A stretch of 64,000 nt of DNA from Rhizobium favelukesii (GCF_000577275.2 NZ_HG916852.1:3041001-3105000), one strand, 5' to 3'; numbered from the stretch's first letter, positions 35,916-44,885 are shown. Translations and numbers: made by a program. Notes: a model not told the origin generated them from the sequence alone.

Positions 35916-38005
35916 GCGGCATGTTCCTTTGCAGTTCTTCCTCCCCCGCCAGCCGCAGCGATCTGAGGGAGGCAGGCTGCATCAGGGTAGAGGGTGTATC
36001 GGAGCGCGGTCATGGAGCGGCGTGCGCCTTCGATCGCCGAAGAGCTGCCGGCCCCGACCAATGCGGCGAGCGACTGGTCCAACGTTTTGAGCAGGTTTTC
36101 GTCGGGTTGGGCGTCGCGGCTCTGCTGCTTGCGCTGATAATGCGCTGCAATGCCCGACAACACGGTCTCGATCGGCTCGCGTTTGTCGCGCGATACCAAT
36201 TGCTTGTGGCGTTGCAGATCGAGCGTGTTGAGGCCATTGCGCAGATCCCGCAGGATATCGGTCTGTGCGATGGCGGACTCGGCCGGGATCATCGCGAGAC
36301 GCGGCGCGACGAGGCCGAGGCGATCGACCATCCGGTAAAGCAATTTCGTGAAATCGACCTCCTCGGGACGACGTGCGGCGGCAACGATATCGGTCCAGCC
36401 GGACCGCAGCAGCCGGTAGGCCGTCCATTCAGCGCCTACCGAGCGAACGAGAACTGTCGTTCCGCAAGCAATCACCATTCCGATGATCATTGCCCCATTC
36501 GAATTGACGAAAGAGGCAAGATCCAGATTCAGGCGGTCCTGCAGCGTCAGCATGTTCGGCAGATTCACGCAAAAGCCCATGCCGTAGAGAGCAAGGGACG
36601 GCCTGGTCATCAGGAGCCCCGCCGGCACGAGCATCAACCCGAGTGCGGCAGCGAGTTCGACATAGCTGTGGATCAGCGGCATCAGGCCGTACTCGAAGAC
36701 GAAAGCTGCAATCACCGTCACGATCGCGACGTTTACGAATTTGATCATCATCGGGGCAGGATCATCCATCGACGAAAAGATGCAGCAGAGCACACCGGCC
36801 ATCATCGCAGCCGCGCTGCCCTGAGGCCAACCGGTATAGATCCAGAGCGCCGTCGCAATGAACGTCGCCAACATCACGGACAGGCCCGAGTGAATGGCCA
36901 TGCCGTAGTCCTTGTGAATTGGTGCCCGATCGAAGGACGTGCCGAACCGGCGCCAACGAAGATCGTGATGGGACCCCGAACCGATATCCTGGCGGAGGCT
37001 GAGACAGTCTCCCCATATCTGCACGAGATCGCGGATGCGGGCGGTGAGATTATGAGCAAGCAGCCCGTTCCACTCCTGTTGTTCGCGCCCCTCCTCCTCG
37101 GCCTTCGCCCTCAGGGCAAGGAACTGCTGGCGCTTGTCCTCGGCAAGGGGCGCGCCGCTTTCAAGCAGTGCCGTGGCTTCGCTTACCAGTGCAGCAATGG
37201 CAGGCGTGAATTTGCCCGCCGTTGCCTTCTCGAGCGCGTGCAGCACGTCGGCCAAACCCGAAACAATCGGCAGCATCGCGACCATGCGCTGCTGCAACAT
37301 TCTGGTGCGACCGACGATATCGCGCAGCGCCGAAGTGTCATAAGCGACGTGGGTGGTAAAGCTGTGGAGATCGACCGCATCGGCAGCGAGCCGGCGGGCA
37401 GCGGCCAGAAGCGAGGGATCCCGTCCCCTGCCGTTCAGCGTGCCGATCGCGAGTTCGGCGCCATCGCGCAGCCACGCATTGATGCGAGCAGCCAGAACCG
37501 GCCCGGCATGCCTGGGAAAGAAAATGCGATTGACGACCGCCGCACAGATGATGCCGAGCGCGATTTCCTCGACGCGGGCAGTTGCATAGGTGAAAGCGGT
37601 ATCCGGGTTTGCGACAATCGGGAAGCCGGTCAGAGCGGTCGTATATCCGGCGAGCATGAAACTGTAGCTGCGCGGTGTCCGGTCGAGCAGGCTGACGCCA
37701 AGGCAAAAGGCCATCCACAGCGCGATCGCGAGCGTCAGCAGTTCCGGCGAATTGACGAGGTTCGGGATCAGGATCACCGTAACGGTTCCGCCGAGCGCGG
37801 TACCGATCAGGCGATAGAGCGCCTTCGACGTGCTGGCACCCGACAGGGGATGGGCAACGATGTAAACCGTGCCCACCGCCCAATAGGGATTCGTCAGGTC
37901 GAAGCAAAGCGCAATGCCAAGTGCGAGCATCGCCGCCGCGAAGGTCTTGATGGAAAAAACGACGTCTCCCAGGCTGGGATCGATCGTGTTCTTGCTACTC
38001 GTCAT
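35912..38005 (-). CDS. aaeB: FUSC-family aromatic acid exporter AaeB-like
   Basis: A 697-residue inner-membrane permease of the FUSC/AaeB family. It has two blocks of about five or six helices: residues about 15 to 165 (FAAAMLALGIALCFDLTNPY, WAVGTVYIVAHPLSGAST) and about 355 to 500 (HSGLSVMLATFIATALWIYT, WPQGSAAAMMAGVLCCIFSS), each followed by a cytoplasmic helical domain. The start at 38005 has CAGGAAA directly upstream and overlaps the marR stop by 11 bases. A longer frame into marR is spurious. It is predicted to export hydroxylated aromatic acids or similar drugs with AaeA and an outer-membrane factor. Confidence 0.9.
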   Translation of the reverse strand: MTSSKNTIDPSLGDVVFSIKTFAAAMLALGIALCFDLTNPYWAVGTVYIVAHPLSGASTSKALYRLIGTALGGTVTVILIPNLVNSPELLTLAIALWMAFCLGVSLLDRTPRSYSFMLAGYTTALTGFPIVANPDTAFTYATARVEEIALGIICAAVVNRIFFPRHAGPVLAARINAWLRDGAELAIGTLNGRGRDPSLLAAARRLAADAVDLHSFTTHVAYDTSALRDIVGRTRMLQQRMVAMLPIVSGLADVLHALEKATAGKFTPAIAALVSEATALLESGAPLAEDKRQQFLALRAKAEEEGREQQEWNGLLAHNLTARIRDLVQIWGDCLSLRQDIGSGSHHDLRWRRFGTSFDRAPIHKDYGMAIHSGLSVMLATFIATALWIYTGWPQGSAAAMMAGVLCCIFSSMDDPAPMMIKFVNVAIVTVIAAFVFEYGLMPLIHSYVELAAALGLMLVPAGLLMTRPSLALYGMGFCVNLPNMLTLQDRLNLDLASFVNSNGAMIIGMVIACGTTVLVRSVGAEWTAYRLLRSGWTDIVAAARRPEEVDFTKLLYRMVDRLGLVAPRLAMIPAESAIAQTDILRDLRNGLNTLDLQRHKQLVSRDKREPIETVLSGIAAHYQRKQQSRDAQPDENLLKTLDQSLAALVGAGSSSAIEGARRSMTALRYTLYPDAACLPQIAAAGGGGRTAKEHAA

Positions 38006-38477
38006 TTTCCTGTATTCCGGATAACGTCGCGGTCTTCGCCGCGATGGCGCGCAGGACCTCCAGGGCGGCCTCGACCTGTTCAGGATCAAGGTCGCCAAGG
38101 ATCTGTGCTCGCAGCTCCGCCGCACAGCTCTCGGCGCGCTCGGCGACCGCTGTGCCTCCTCCGGTGAGTTGCACCAGCTTGATGCGCCGGTCCGCCTCAT
38201 CCGGAACCCGGCAGATCAAGCCGTCATTTTCCAAACTGTCGAGAACTCGCACAAGGGTCGGGCCTTCCACACCGACCCTTTCGGCCAGAACGCCCTGCGG
38301 TATCCGGTCGCCATGTCGAAGCAGCGCTATCAAGGGTGCAGCGCTCGCGTCAGACAGGCTGTGCTCGGTCAGCACGGCGTTCAAAGCCCGGCGCCACCCG
38401 CGCCCACAGATCATAAGCAAGGGTGCGAACTCGGCCCACGTTTGTTTCAGATTCGTCGTCATGAAATTAGATAACAT
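37995..38477 (-). CDS. MarR-family regulator of the efflux operon
   Basis: About 160 residues from ATG 38477 (155 from ATG 38462). The winged helix lies at about residues 60 to 110: GVLAERVGVEGPTLVRVLDS for the recognition helix region, and the wing GLICRVPDEADRRIKLVQLT with the conserved Asp-Arg. The dimerisation helices are at both ends. Its last codons overlap aaeB, so the pump and its regulator are translationally coupled. It probably represses the operon and the divergent nodT-type gene and is released by an aromatic ligand (family knowledge plus context). Confidence 0.9.
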   Translation of the reverse strand: MLSNFMTTNLKQTWAEFAPLLMICGRGWRRALNAVLTEHSLSDASAAPLIALLRHGDRIPQGVLAERVGVEGPTLVRVLDSLENDGLICRVPDEADRRIKLVQLTGGGTAVAERAESCAAELRAQILGDLDPEQVEAALEVLRAIAAKTATLSGIQENDE

Positions 38478-38487
38478 CCTATCGATT

Positions 38488-38505
38488 AGAATACAATGAT
38501 ATTCT
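38488..38505. promoter_or_regulatory. Candidate MarR operator between marR and the NodT-type gene
   Basis: AGAATA-CAATGA-TATTCT is a perfect inverted repeat with 6-bp arms in the AT-rich divergent intergenic region, only 11 bases upstream of the marR ATG. MarR proteins usually bind such dyads over their own promoter. The outer-membrane factor gene starts 170 bases away on the other strand. Confidence 0.5.
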
Positions 38506-38676
38506 TCGAGGTAGAGATGATTGTGGATAGGGACCGTTCTCGTCGCCCGCCTCCCGGTTCGTCATCATGTGTGCTTTCCTTCAGGACTGTGGTTAAAGGG
38601 TCTTGAGGAAGTTAAAAATTAACCATAGGCGGTAATAGTTTCTTAGAGAATCGCCGAGCATCCCGTTGGAGACCCT

Positions 38677-40095
38677 ATGCGCCGATATGCAATCCTTGCC
38701 GCACTGTCTGTTCTGTCGGGCTGTGTGAGTGGCCCGGACCATGTTCCCCCGGAGATGCCGCTTCCGGCGAAGTTCAGCGAGGGCGGCGCCAAGAACATCG
38801 GCGACGTGTCGACGGCGGCCTGGTGGACGGCCTATCGCGACACCCGGCTGAACGGTCTGGTGGTTGACGGGCTGAACGAGAACCTTACGGTTCAGCAGGC
38901 GCTGGAGCGCATCAATGCGGCTGCCGGCGGCGTCACCGTTGCCGGGGCCGGCTCGCTGCCGAGCCTGTTGGTCGGCGCCAGCCACACCACCAGCGGCAGC
39001 ATGGGCGAGCGCCGCACGGCGAGCGGCGCCACCAACATCAGCGGCGGCGAAGCCAACGTCTCCTGGCTGCTCGACCTGTTCGGCCAGTACCGGCGCTCGA
39101 AGGAAAGCGCCCAGGCGAGCCTCGATGCCGCCTATTCCAGCGCCGACGTCGCCAAGCTCACCTATCTGCAGGACCTGGTGAACTCCTACATCGACCTGCG
39201 CTTCTTCCAGGAGCGCCTGGCGCTGTCGCGCGCCAACCTGAAGTCGCGCAAGGAAACCTACCAGCTGACCCAGTTCCAGCTCGAAGCCGGTGCCGCCTCG
39301 CGCCTCGACGTCGTCCAGGCCGAAGGTCTGGTGCAGTCGACGCAGGCCGAAATCCCCGGGCTGGAGACCAATATCCGCGTCGCCGCCCACCACATTGCCA
39401 CGCTGCTCGGCCAGCCGGCCGGCTCGCTGCTCGGCGAGCTGTTGAAGGCCGCGCCGCAGCCGATCTTCCGCGGCGGCATCGCCTCCGGCATCCCGGCCGA
39501 CCTGATCCGCAACCGGCCCGACATTCGCGTTGCCGAGCGCAATCTGGCGGCGGCTACCGCCAATATCGGCGTCGCCATCTCGCAGCTCTACCCGACGATC
39601 ACCCTGTCGGGCTCGATCTCGCCGACCTATGTCAAGCCGGCCGGCTTCTCCGGCGGCAGCCTGACCACCTGGTCGTTCGGCCCGACCCTGACGCTGCCGA
39701 TCTTCGACGGCGGTCAACTGCGCGCCAATGTCGACATCGCCAAGTCCGATGCCAAGACGCAGTATCTGGCCTGGAAGCAGACGGTGCTGACTGCTGTCGA
39801 AGAGGTCGAGAACGCCCTGTCGGCGGTGCGCCGCGACGCCCAGACGGTGGAAGCGCTGCGCGCCCAGGTCAAGACGACCCAGGAAACCCTGGAACTGTCG
39901 ACCGCCAGCTACAAGGACGGCGCCTCCTCGCTGCTCGACGTGCTCGATGCGCAGCGCCAGGTATCGCTGGCCCAGGCGAGCCTGGCCGCCTCCATCCAGC
40001 AGATGGCCAAGGACTATGTCTCCCTCAACGTCGCCATCGGCGGCGGCTACAATCCGGGCGCACCCAGAACCACCGCGCCGCCAAAGGCAAGCTGA
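38677..40095 (+). CDS. NodT-family outer-membrane efflux lipoprotein
   Basis: A 472-residue TolC-like outer-membrane factor of the RND/NodT lipoprotein group. The lipobox is LSVLSGC with Cys16. Two OEP repeats are clear: about 55 to 240 (WWTAYRDTRLNGLVVDGLNE, SWLLDLFGQYRRSKESAQAS) and about 265 to 460 (IPADLIRNRPDIRVAERNLA, FGPTLTLPIFDGGQLRANVD). It is transcribed divergently from marR-aaeB-aaeX-aaeA, so it probably supplies the outer-membrane channel of that pump. GC content is notably high and codon use is strict, suggesting a well-expressed gene. Confidence 0.92.
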   Translation: MRRYAILAALSVLSGCVSGPDHVPPEMPLPAKFSEGGAKNIGDVSTAAWWTAYRDTRLNGLVVDGLNENLTVQQALERINAAAGGVTVAGAGSLPSLLVGASHTTSGSMGERRTASGATNISGGEANVSWLLDLFGQYRRSKESAQASLDAAYSSADVAKLTYLQDLVNSYIDLRFFQERLALSRANLKSRKETYQLTQFQLEAGAASRLDVVQAEGLVQSTQAEIPGLETNIRVAAHHIATLLGQPAGSLLGELLKAAPQPIFRGGIASGIPADLIRNRPDIRVAERNLAAATANIGVAISQLYPTITLSGSISPTYVKPAGFSGGSLTTWSFGPTLTLPIFDGGQLRANVDIAKSDAKTQYLAWKQTVLTAVEEVENALSAVRRDAQTVEALRAQVKTTQETLELSTASYKDGASSLLDVLDAQRQVSLAQASLAASIQQMAKDYVSLNVAIGGGYNPGAPRTTAPPKAS

Positions 40096-40152
40096 GCAAC
40101 AGCAGACAAAAAGCCCGGCAATCGCGGGCAGCCTGCCCCATGTGGAATCGCA

Positions 40153-40192
40153 CCATCAGCAAGCGCCTGAACCGCTTGCTGATGGTCCATTT
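40153..40192 (+). terminator. Rho-independent terminator after the NodT-type gene
   Basis: A perfect 13-bp stem (CCATCAGCAAGCG at 40153-40165 and its complement at 40173-40185) with a 7-base loop is followed by TCCATTTTATT. It is 57 bases after the stop codon of the NodT-type gene. Confidence 0.85.
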
Positions 40193-40328
40193 TATTGGTG
40201 CTACCTGCCGAAGACATCTTCGTTGAGCCGGTTGCCGCCGGACTCCGATTTTGCGACGATGCAAAAATCAGACGTTAAACTGCCGCTTTGATTGGGATAT
40301 TTGCGACAGGACTGAACTGGACGTTACA

Positions 40329-41388
40329 ATGAGCCGTTTTTGGAGTCCGCTGGTTCACTCCTTGACCCCCTACGTTGCGGGGGAACAACCGACAATGAGC
40401 GGCTTGGTCAAATTAAACACCAATGAAAATCCTTACGGCACATCGCCCCGCGCCCTCGTTGCGATCGCAGAGGCAGCAAACGATACTCTCCGGCTCTATC
40501 CGGATCCGACAGCCCTGCGACTGCGCGAGGTGATTGCTGCGCGTTATGGCCGCGATCCCGATGAAGTGTTCGTTGGAAACGGCTCGGACGAGGTTCTGGC
40601 ACATACTTTCCATGCCCTTCTCAACCATGAAGAGCCGCTGCTTTTTCCCGACATAACCTACAGCTTCTATCCAACGTACTGCCGCCTGTACGGAATACAT
40701 TTCCGTCGAATTCCTCTCGATGAAAACATGCAGGTTCGAATTGAGGACTACCGGCAATCTTGCGGAGCAATCATCCTGCCGGAATCCCAATGCACCAACA
40801 GGCATTGCGCGACCGCTCTCTGAAATAGAAACCTTGATCCGGCAACATCCCGATCAAGTGATCGTCATTGACGAGGCATATGTGGATTTCGGCTGTGAAA
40901 GCGCCATCCCGCTCGTGAAAGAATATCCGAACCTTGTTGTTGTTCAGACCTTCTCAAAATCTCGGGGCCTCGCCGGGCTCCGCGTTGGCTTTGCCGTTGG
41001 ACAACGGCCGCTGATTGAAGCACTGGAAAGGGTCAAGGACAGTTTCAACTCCTATCCGCTGGATAGGCTCGCTTTGGCCGGAACAATTGCGTCCTGGGAA
41101 GATGAAGATTGGTTTCGCCAGTACCGCGATTTGATTGTGGCGAGCCGGGAGCGCCTAACCGTGGCACTCCAAGGGCTTGGTTTTGACGTCCTTGAATCAT
41201 CCGCCAATTTTCTATTTGCACGGCATCCCGAAAAATCCGGTGCGGACTTGGCCGCGGGACTACGGGACAAAGCAATCTTGGTCCGGCATTTTCCCATGGA
41301 ACGCATAGAAAACTATCTTCGTATCAGCATTGGGACAGATGCTGAGTGCGATCAGCTGGTGGCAGCTTTCAGACAAATACTGACCTAA
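40329..41388 (+). pseudogene. hisC: Histidinol-phosphate aminotransferase-like gene with one frameshift
   Basis: Fold-type I PLP aminotransferase of the HisC group, about 352 residues when repaired. It starts [20 protein letters not shown] with [18 protein letters not shown]. The phosphate/PLP region [20 protein letters not shown] is intact, the first frame ends after GAIILP, and the second frame continues [26 protein letters not shown], and the Schiff-base Lys in [15 protein letters not shown], then [15 protein letters not shown]. The break is a single extra G in CCGG at about 40781. Everything else is well conserved, so the mutation is recent or a sequencing error. It may be a second hisC copy. 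Confidence 0.85.
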
Positions 41389-41647
41389 TTCATGTTCGGA
41401 AATTTGAGAGCGACCGGTGGAGTGTCGTTGTGAGGAAAACCTCATTCGAGAGCGAAAGCATTGTTTAACGAAAACGGCCCATATCAGCAGTGCTGGAAGT
41501 ACCATATGAGTGCATGCGCGGCCGCCGTTTTCCTTTTGATGCGGCCAGGCGGCCGCGTCTCAACCGGCCTCATGCACTTAACCGTACCGGCTAACCACTC
41601 TATGAGCATCCTGTTGAAAACGTCTCTGATTGTGGCACCTTGCGGCC

Positions 41648-41970
41648 ATGACAAGCATCCGCTCTCCGAAATATAGCGCCGAAGATATGCGACGCTCGCG
41701 AGAATGCGAAGCTGTCTGTAAAGTGGCGGTCACCGATATTGTCCGTCGCGCGGTAGCGGCGGGATGCGGGAAGAGGAAATCGCTCTTCATCTCGCAGATG
41801 CAGCAGACAATCATGTGATCTACCTGGCAACGAAGCCGGAAGCGCAGGCTGATGGCAGCCAACAGCAACTGACAGGCGTCGCTGTCGGCCGGTCCCGGAC
41901 AAGCCGAATAGGCGTGTGCGCTCATCAAAACAGCCACATCGACGTGAACTCCAGACGCATTGTGGCGTGA
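41648..41970 (+). pseudogene. Small conserved-type gene with one frameshift
   Basis: From ATG 41648 the frame reads MTSIRSPKYSAEDMRRSREC and VTDIVRRAVAAG, then loses sense. One base later the neighbouring frame continues REEEIALHLADAADNHVIYL and ATKPEAQADGSQQQ, giving a natural-looking protein of about 80 residues. A one-base deletion near 41763 (GGATGCGGG where GGATGGCGGG would restore the frame) explains both. Helical, unknown family. The intergenic sequence on either side (41389-41647, 41971-42027) holds nothing recognisable. Confidence 0.45.
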
Positions 41971-42027
41971 GGCTCTCGATCGATCCCGGAAAAATGGCCC
42001 GGCCTCTTTTCGTCCAGCGATCGGCGT

Positions 42028-42870
42028 TTAATTCTGCGGTCTGTTTCTGAAGGCTTCCGCTTCCGCGTAGAACTTCTTTTCCCATTCCTTGTGCTTATCC
42101 AGCCCCTCACGAATGAAGGGCGTGAACACGGCGAGGTTCATCAGCACCCAATTGACGAAGCTGGCCGGGAACTTCAAAGGCTTCACGAAGTCGACAAAGA
42201 GCACCACGCGCGTCTTGTCGGTGTGGTTCCAGGCCTCGTGCTCATAAGCATCATCAAAGATCAGGACTTTTCCCTCCTGCCAGTGGCAGATCTGGTCCTT
42301 CACCCGGATAGCAAGCTTGTCCGACGGTTCCGGTACGATTATGCCGAGATGCAGGCGAAGCACGCCATTGTAAGGTCCGCGATGCGCCGGCAGGTGTTTG
42401 CCGGGCTCGAAGATCGAGAACATGGCGGTTTTCAATCCCGGTATCTTTTGCACCGCCTCCCAGGTTTGCGGGCACGCCTTGATGTTCTGTTGCGACGTCA
42501 CACCGAACCCGACGAGGAAGAATGTCTTCCAGCCGCTATCACTTGTAATCGTCTTCACGTCAGTCGAGATGTCCTGGAATGTCGGCAGTTCGCTCTGCCG
42601 CACGAGCACACGGTCCAGTTCGGACCGGATCTGCGGCCACGCCTTCTCCATCTCGGCGGCCCAGGGGAACGTCGTGGTATCATAGACCGGCGGATTGCCG
42701 AGCTCGGCATATCTGAAGTTCAGCTTTTCGGCCCATGCGACGATACCCATGAAGAAGCGCGTGATCGCGCTCGGCCGATCCATCGGCGCGATGCCGGCAG
42801 TGTTAAAGGATTGGCCCTTGGTTGCGGATGGATTTTCAGAAAGGTCTGCGTCAGCGGTACCGTCGGTCAT
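42028..42870 (-). CDS. lpxO: LpxO-like aspartyl/asparaginyl beta-hydroxylase
   Basis: A 280-residue Fe(II)/2-oxoglutarate dioxygenase of the Asp/Asn beta-hydroxylase fold, in the group that includes LpxO, which 2-hydroxylates a secondary acyl chain of lipid A. Iron ligands are visible as His163 in KHLPAHRGPYNGVLRLHLG and His211 in LIFDDAYEHEAWNHT, with Arg221 (KTRVVLFVDF) for 2-oxoglutarate. N-terminal residues about 35 to 50 (AITRFFMGIVAWAEKLNF) may associate with the membrane. The start at ATG 42870 gives MTDGTADADLSENPSATKGQ; an upstream extension is not coding-like. Lipid A as substrate is inferred from similarity; peptide or other substrates are possible. Confidence 0.8.
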   Translation of the reverse strand: MTDGTADADLSENPSATKGQSFNTAGIAPMDRPSAITRFFMGIVAWAEKLNFRYAELGNPPVYDTTTFPWAAEMEKAWPQIRSELDRVLVRQSELPTFQDISTDVKTITSDSGWKTFFLVGFGVTSQQNIKACPQTWEAVQKIPGLKTAMFSIFEPGKHLPAHRGPYNGVLRLHLGIIVPEPSDKLAIRVKDQICHWQEGKVLIFDDAYEHEAWNHTDKTRVVLFVDFVKPLKFPASFVNWVLMNLAVFTPFIREGLDKHKEWEKKFYAEAEAFRNRPQN

Positions 42871-43032
42871 GGGTTGTCCAATTCGTAGAATAGGCTGTGA
42901 AAAGTTCAAGAAGATATGGATATGGCGCCATTTTTCACAAGCCCGCGCGGCGGCGGTCAAATGTCGCGACGACATTCGGGGGATCGCAGCGGGTCAAGGT
43001 GGCGCGCCAGATGATCCCGGATGCGGGCGAAA

Positions 43033-43374
43033 TCAATGGGAGACGGATTTTGAGAAAAGATTGACCACCAGCACGCCGACGACGATCAGCCCCAGCCCGA
43101 TGATCGCCGGCGCATCGAGCCGCTGCTTGAAATAGATGAGGCCGACAGCGGAAATCAGCACGATGCCGAGCGCGCTCCAGATTGCATAGGCGATGCCGAC
43201 GGGAATGACCTTCAGCGTTATCGACAGGCAATAGAACGCGGCAGCGTAGCAGATGACCAGAACAGCCGTCGGCCCGACGCGGGTGAACTGCTGCGACAAT
43301 TGCAGCGCCGTCGTGCCAATGACCTCCAGCGCGATCGCAGCAAAGAGCAGCGCGTAGACGACAGCGGGAGCCAT
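43033..43374 (-). CDS. SMR-family multidrug efflux protein (EmrE/QacE-like)
   Basis: A 113-residue four-helix membrane protein. The essential membrane Glu is Glu17 in FAAIALEVIGTTALQLSQQF, and the signatures YAIWSALGIVLISAVGLIYF and KQRLDAPAIIGLGLIVVGVL are those of EmrE/QacE. As a homodimer it exchanges protons for quaternary ammonium or other lipophilic cations. It lies 14 bases downstream of the TetR-type gene on the same strand and is therefore almost certainly under its control. Confidence 0.93.
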   Translation of the reverse strand: MAPAVVYALLFAAIALEVIGTTALQLSQQFTRVGPTAVLVICYAAAFYCLSITLKVIPVGIAYAIWSALGIVLISAVGLIYFKQRLDAPAIIGLGLIVVGVLVVNLFSKSVSH

Positions 43375-43388
43375 GGCGGGGTCCTACT

Positions 43389-43955
43389 CTACTTGTTGGT
43401 GAGTTCGACGAGACGGGCAATCAGCGCATGCCGATCGCCGCCGTTGTCATGGCTGCCGAGCATGTCGGCAAGCCAGAGGCCGTCAGCCGCAAACCGAACG
43501 ATCTGCGCATCGACGGACGAATCCGTGCCGACGTATTCCTCCGTCCGCTCCTGCACCCACGCGCGCCAGCGATGCCGAAGCCGTGGCTCAGCAAGCAACG
43601 CGACCGTGACCTGAGCCCAATGGGCCGCCTCGTCGGAACTCTCCCTGAGATCGGCGACGGCACGCAGATAGACCCTGCTGAAACGGCCATGCGGCACCGG
43701 GTCTTCACGCATGCGATCATTGATATCAGCGTCAAAACGATCCAGGAGGCTTTCGAAAAGGGCATCCAGCAGCGCATTCTTCGTCGGGAAGTGGTGCAAC
43801 AGTCCGCCCTTGCTGACCCCTGAGGCGCCGGACACGGCATCCAGTGTCACAGCAGCCATACCGTGCTCCATCGTCAGGCGAGCGGCCACATCCAGCAACT
43901 GCTGGCGCACAATGAGAGGCTGTTTGCGGCGATGATGAGCGAGTGACATCTCCAT
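43389..43955 (-). CDS. TetR-family repressor of the SMR pump
   Basis: A 188-residue protein. The N-terminal HTH is complete (RQQLLDVAARLTMEHGMAAV, then ASGVSKGGLLHHFPTKNALL), and the C-terminal part is the TetR_C_6-like ligand domain (YLRAVADLRESSDEAAHWAQ, FAADGLWLADMLG). It is transcribed ahead of the SMR pump gene with a 14-base gap. A perfect 14-bp dyad lies 8 bases upstream of its start codon, consistent with autorepression. The inducer is unknown. Confidence 0.92.
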   Translation of the reverse strand: MEMSLAHHRRKQPLIVRQQLLDVAARLTMEHGMAAVTLDAVSGASGVSKGGLLHHFPTKNALLDALFESLLDRFDADINDRMREDPVPHGRFSRVYLRAVADLRESSDEAAHWAQVTVALLAEPRLRHRWRAWVQERTEEYVGTDSSVDAQIVRFAADGLWLADMLGSHDNGGDRHALIARLVELTNK

Positions 43956-43962
43956 AAAAGAT

Positions 43963-43976
43963 ACCGTCCAGACGGT
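43963..43976. promoter_or_regulatory. Probable TetR operator
   Basis: ACCGTC-CA-GACGGT is a perfect dyad just upstream of the TetR-type gene. Dyads of the ACCGTC..GACGGT type are common targets of rhizobial TetR repressors acting on their own promoters. Binding would shut off both the repressor and the SMR pump. Confidence 0.65.
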
Positions 43977-44095
43977 TTTGTCAAGAAATTTGTCACCGGC
44001 AGACCGGCGACGGGCGAATTGCCGCGTACTGATCCAGGCGGTTGCGGTCGTCTTCCTCGCAGTGCATTAAGAGTTGGATTTCGAGGAATGTAACC

Positions 44096-44485
44096 GTGAC
44101 GGAAAAAGTCATTACCCTTTACGAGGCAATTGGCGGCGGCGCGGCCGTGCGTGCGCTGGCGCACCGCTTCTATGAGCTGATGGATACGCTGCCCGAGGCC
44201 CACCATGTCCGCGCCGTCCATCCGCCATCACTGGACGGCAGCCAGGAGAAATTCTACGAATACCTGACAGGGTATTTCGGCGGCCCACCGCTCTACACCG
44301 ACAAGCGCGGCCATCCACGCCTCAGAAGCCGACATTTCGTTGCCAAGATCGGTCCCGTGGAACGCGACGAATGGCTGCTCTGCTTTCGCCGCGCACTTGA
44401 GGAAACCATCGCCAATCCGAAGCTGCGCGAGATCATCCTGCCGCCCATCGAACGGCTCGCATATCACATGCAGAACAAGGAATAG
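44096..44485 (+). CDS. Group II truncated haemoglobin-like protein
   Basis: A 129-residue globin from GTG 44096 (TCGAGGAA lies 6 to 13 bases upstream). Start TEKVITLYEAIGGGAAVRAL, then HRFYELMDTLPEAHHVRAVH with helix B/E features, FYEYLTGYFGGPPLYTDKRG, and the proximal-His region GHPRLRSRHFVAKIGPVERD followed by WLLCFRRALEE. This matches the YjbI/trHbO-type group II family that binds O2 or NO. It is followed 8 bases later by a DUF423 gene on the same strand. Confidence 0.88.
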   Translation: MTEKVITLYEAIGGGAAVRALAHRFYELMDTLPEAHHVRAVHPPSLDGSQEKFYEYLTGYFGGPPLYTDKRGHPRLRSRHFVAKIGPVERDEWLLCFRRALEETIANPKLREIILPPIERLAYHMQNKE

Positions 44486-44493
44486 GACCAGCC

Positions 44494-44862
44494 ATGACGC
44501 TGAACGCGCGTATTGCGCCGCTACTTTATCTGTTTGCCGGCCTGTTCGGCTTTGCCGGCGTGGCGCTGGCGGCTGCCGCAGCGCATGGCGGCGACGACGC
44601 GCATCTCGTCGCTTCGGCCTCGGCAATGTGCCTGGCGCACGGTCCTACCCTGCTTGCCCTTGCCATCGGCGCCGAGAAGCTGAGGACCGCATGGCTTGCC
44701 GGCATACTGATAGGTGCTGGTACACTTCTGTTTGCCGGCGATCTCGTCGCTTTGCGCTATGCGGGTTCCGGTTTGTTTCCGATGGCCGCACCCACGGGCG
44801 GATTTGCCATGATGTTCGGCTGGCTGGCGATCGCGGTGGGCGCCTTCATCCGCCGAGGCTGA
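44494..44862 (+). CDS. DUF423 membrane protein
   Basis: A 122-residue protein with four predicted membrane helices (LYLFAGLFGFAGVALAAAAA, LAHGPTLLALAIGAEKL, AGILIGAGTLLFAGDLVALR, GFAMMFGWLAIAVGAFIRRG). The AAHG motif after helix 1 and the LFAGDL motif in helix 3 are typical of DUF423. Function unknown. It is coupled to the globin gene (8-base gap). Confidence 0.88.
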   Translation: MTLNARIAPLLYLFAGLFGFAGVALAAAAAHGGDDAHLVASASAMCLAHGPTLLALAIGAEKLRTAWLAGILIGAGTLLFAGDLVALRYAGSGLFPMAAPTGGFAMMFGWLAIAVGAFIRRG

Positions 44863-44885
44863 TCGATGAGCTGACGGGTATGCGC

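Noticed and set aside
35921..38167. 748-codon open frame on the plus strand
   Set aside because: It lies antisense to the FUSC permease and marR, is extremely rich in Arg, Gln, His and Gly, and is a product of strict GC-rich third positions in the real genes.
38593..39717. 374-codon open frame on the minus strand
   Set aside because: Antisense to the NodT-type gene; Gly/Arg/Gln-rich shadow frame.
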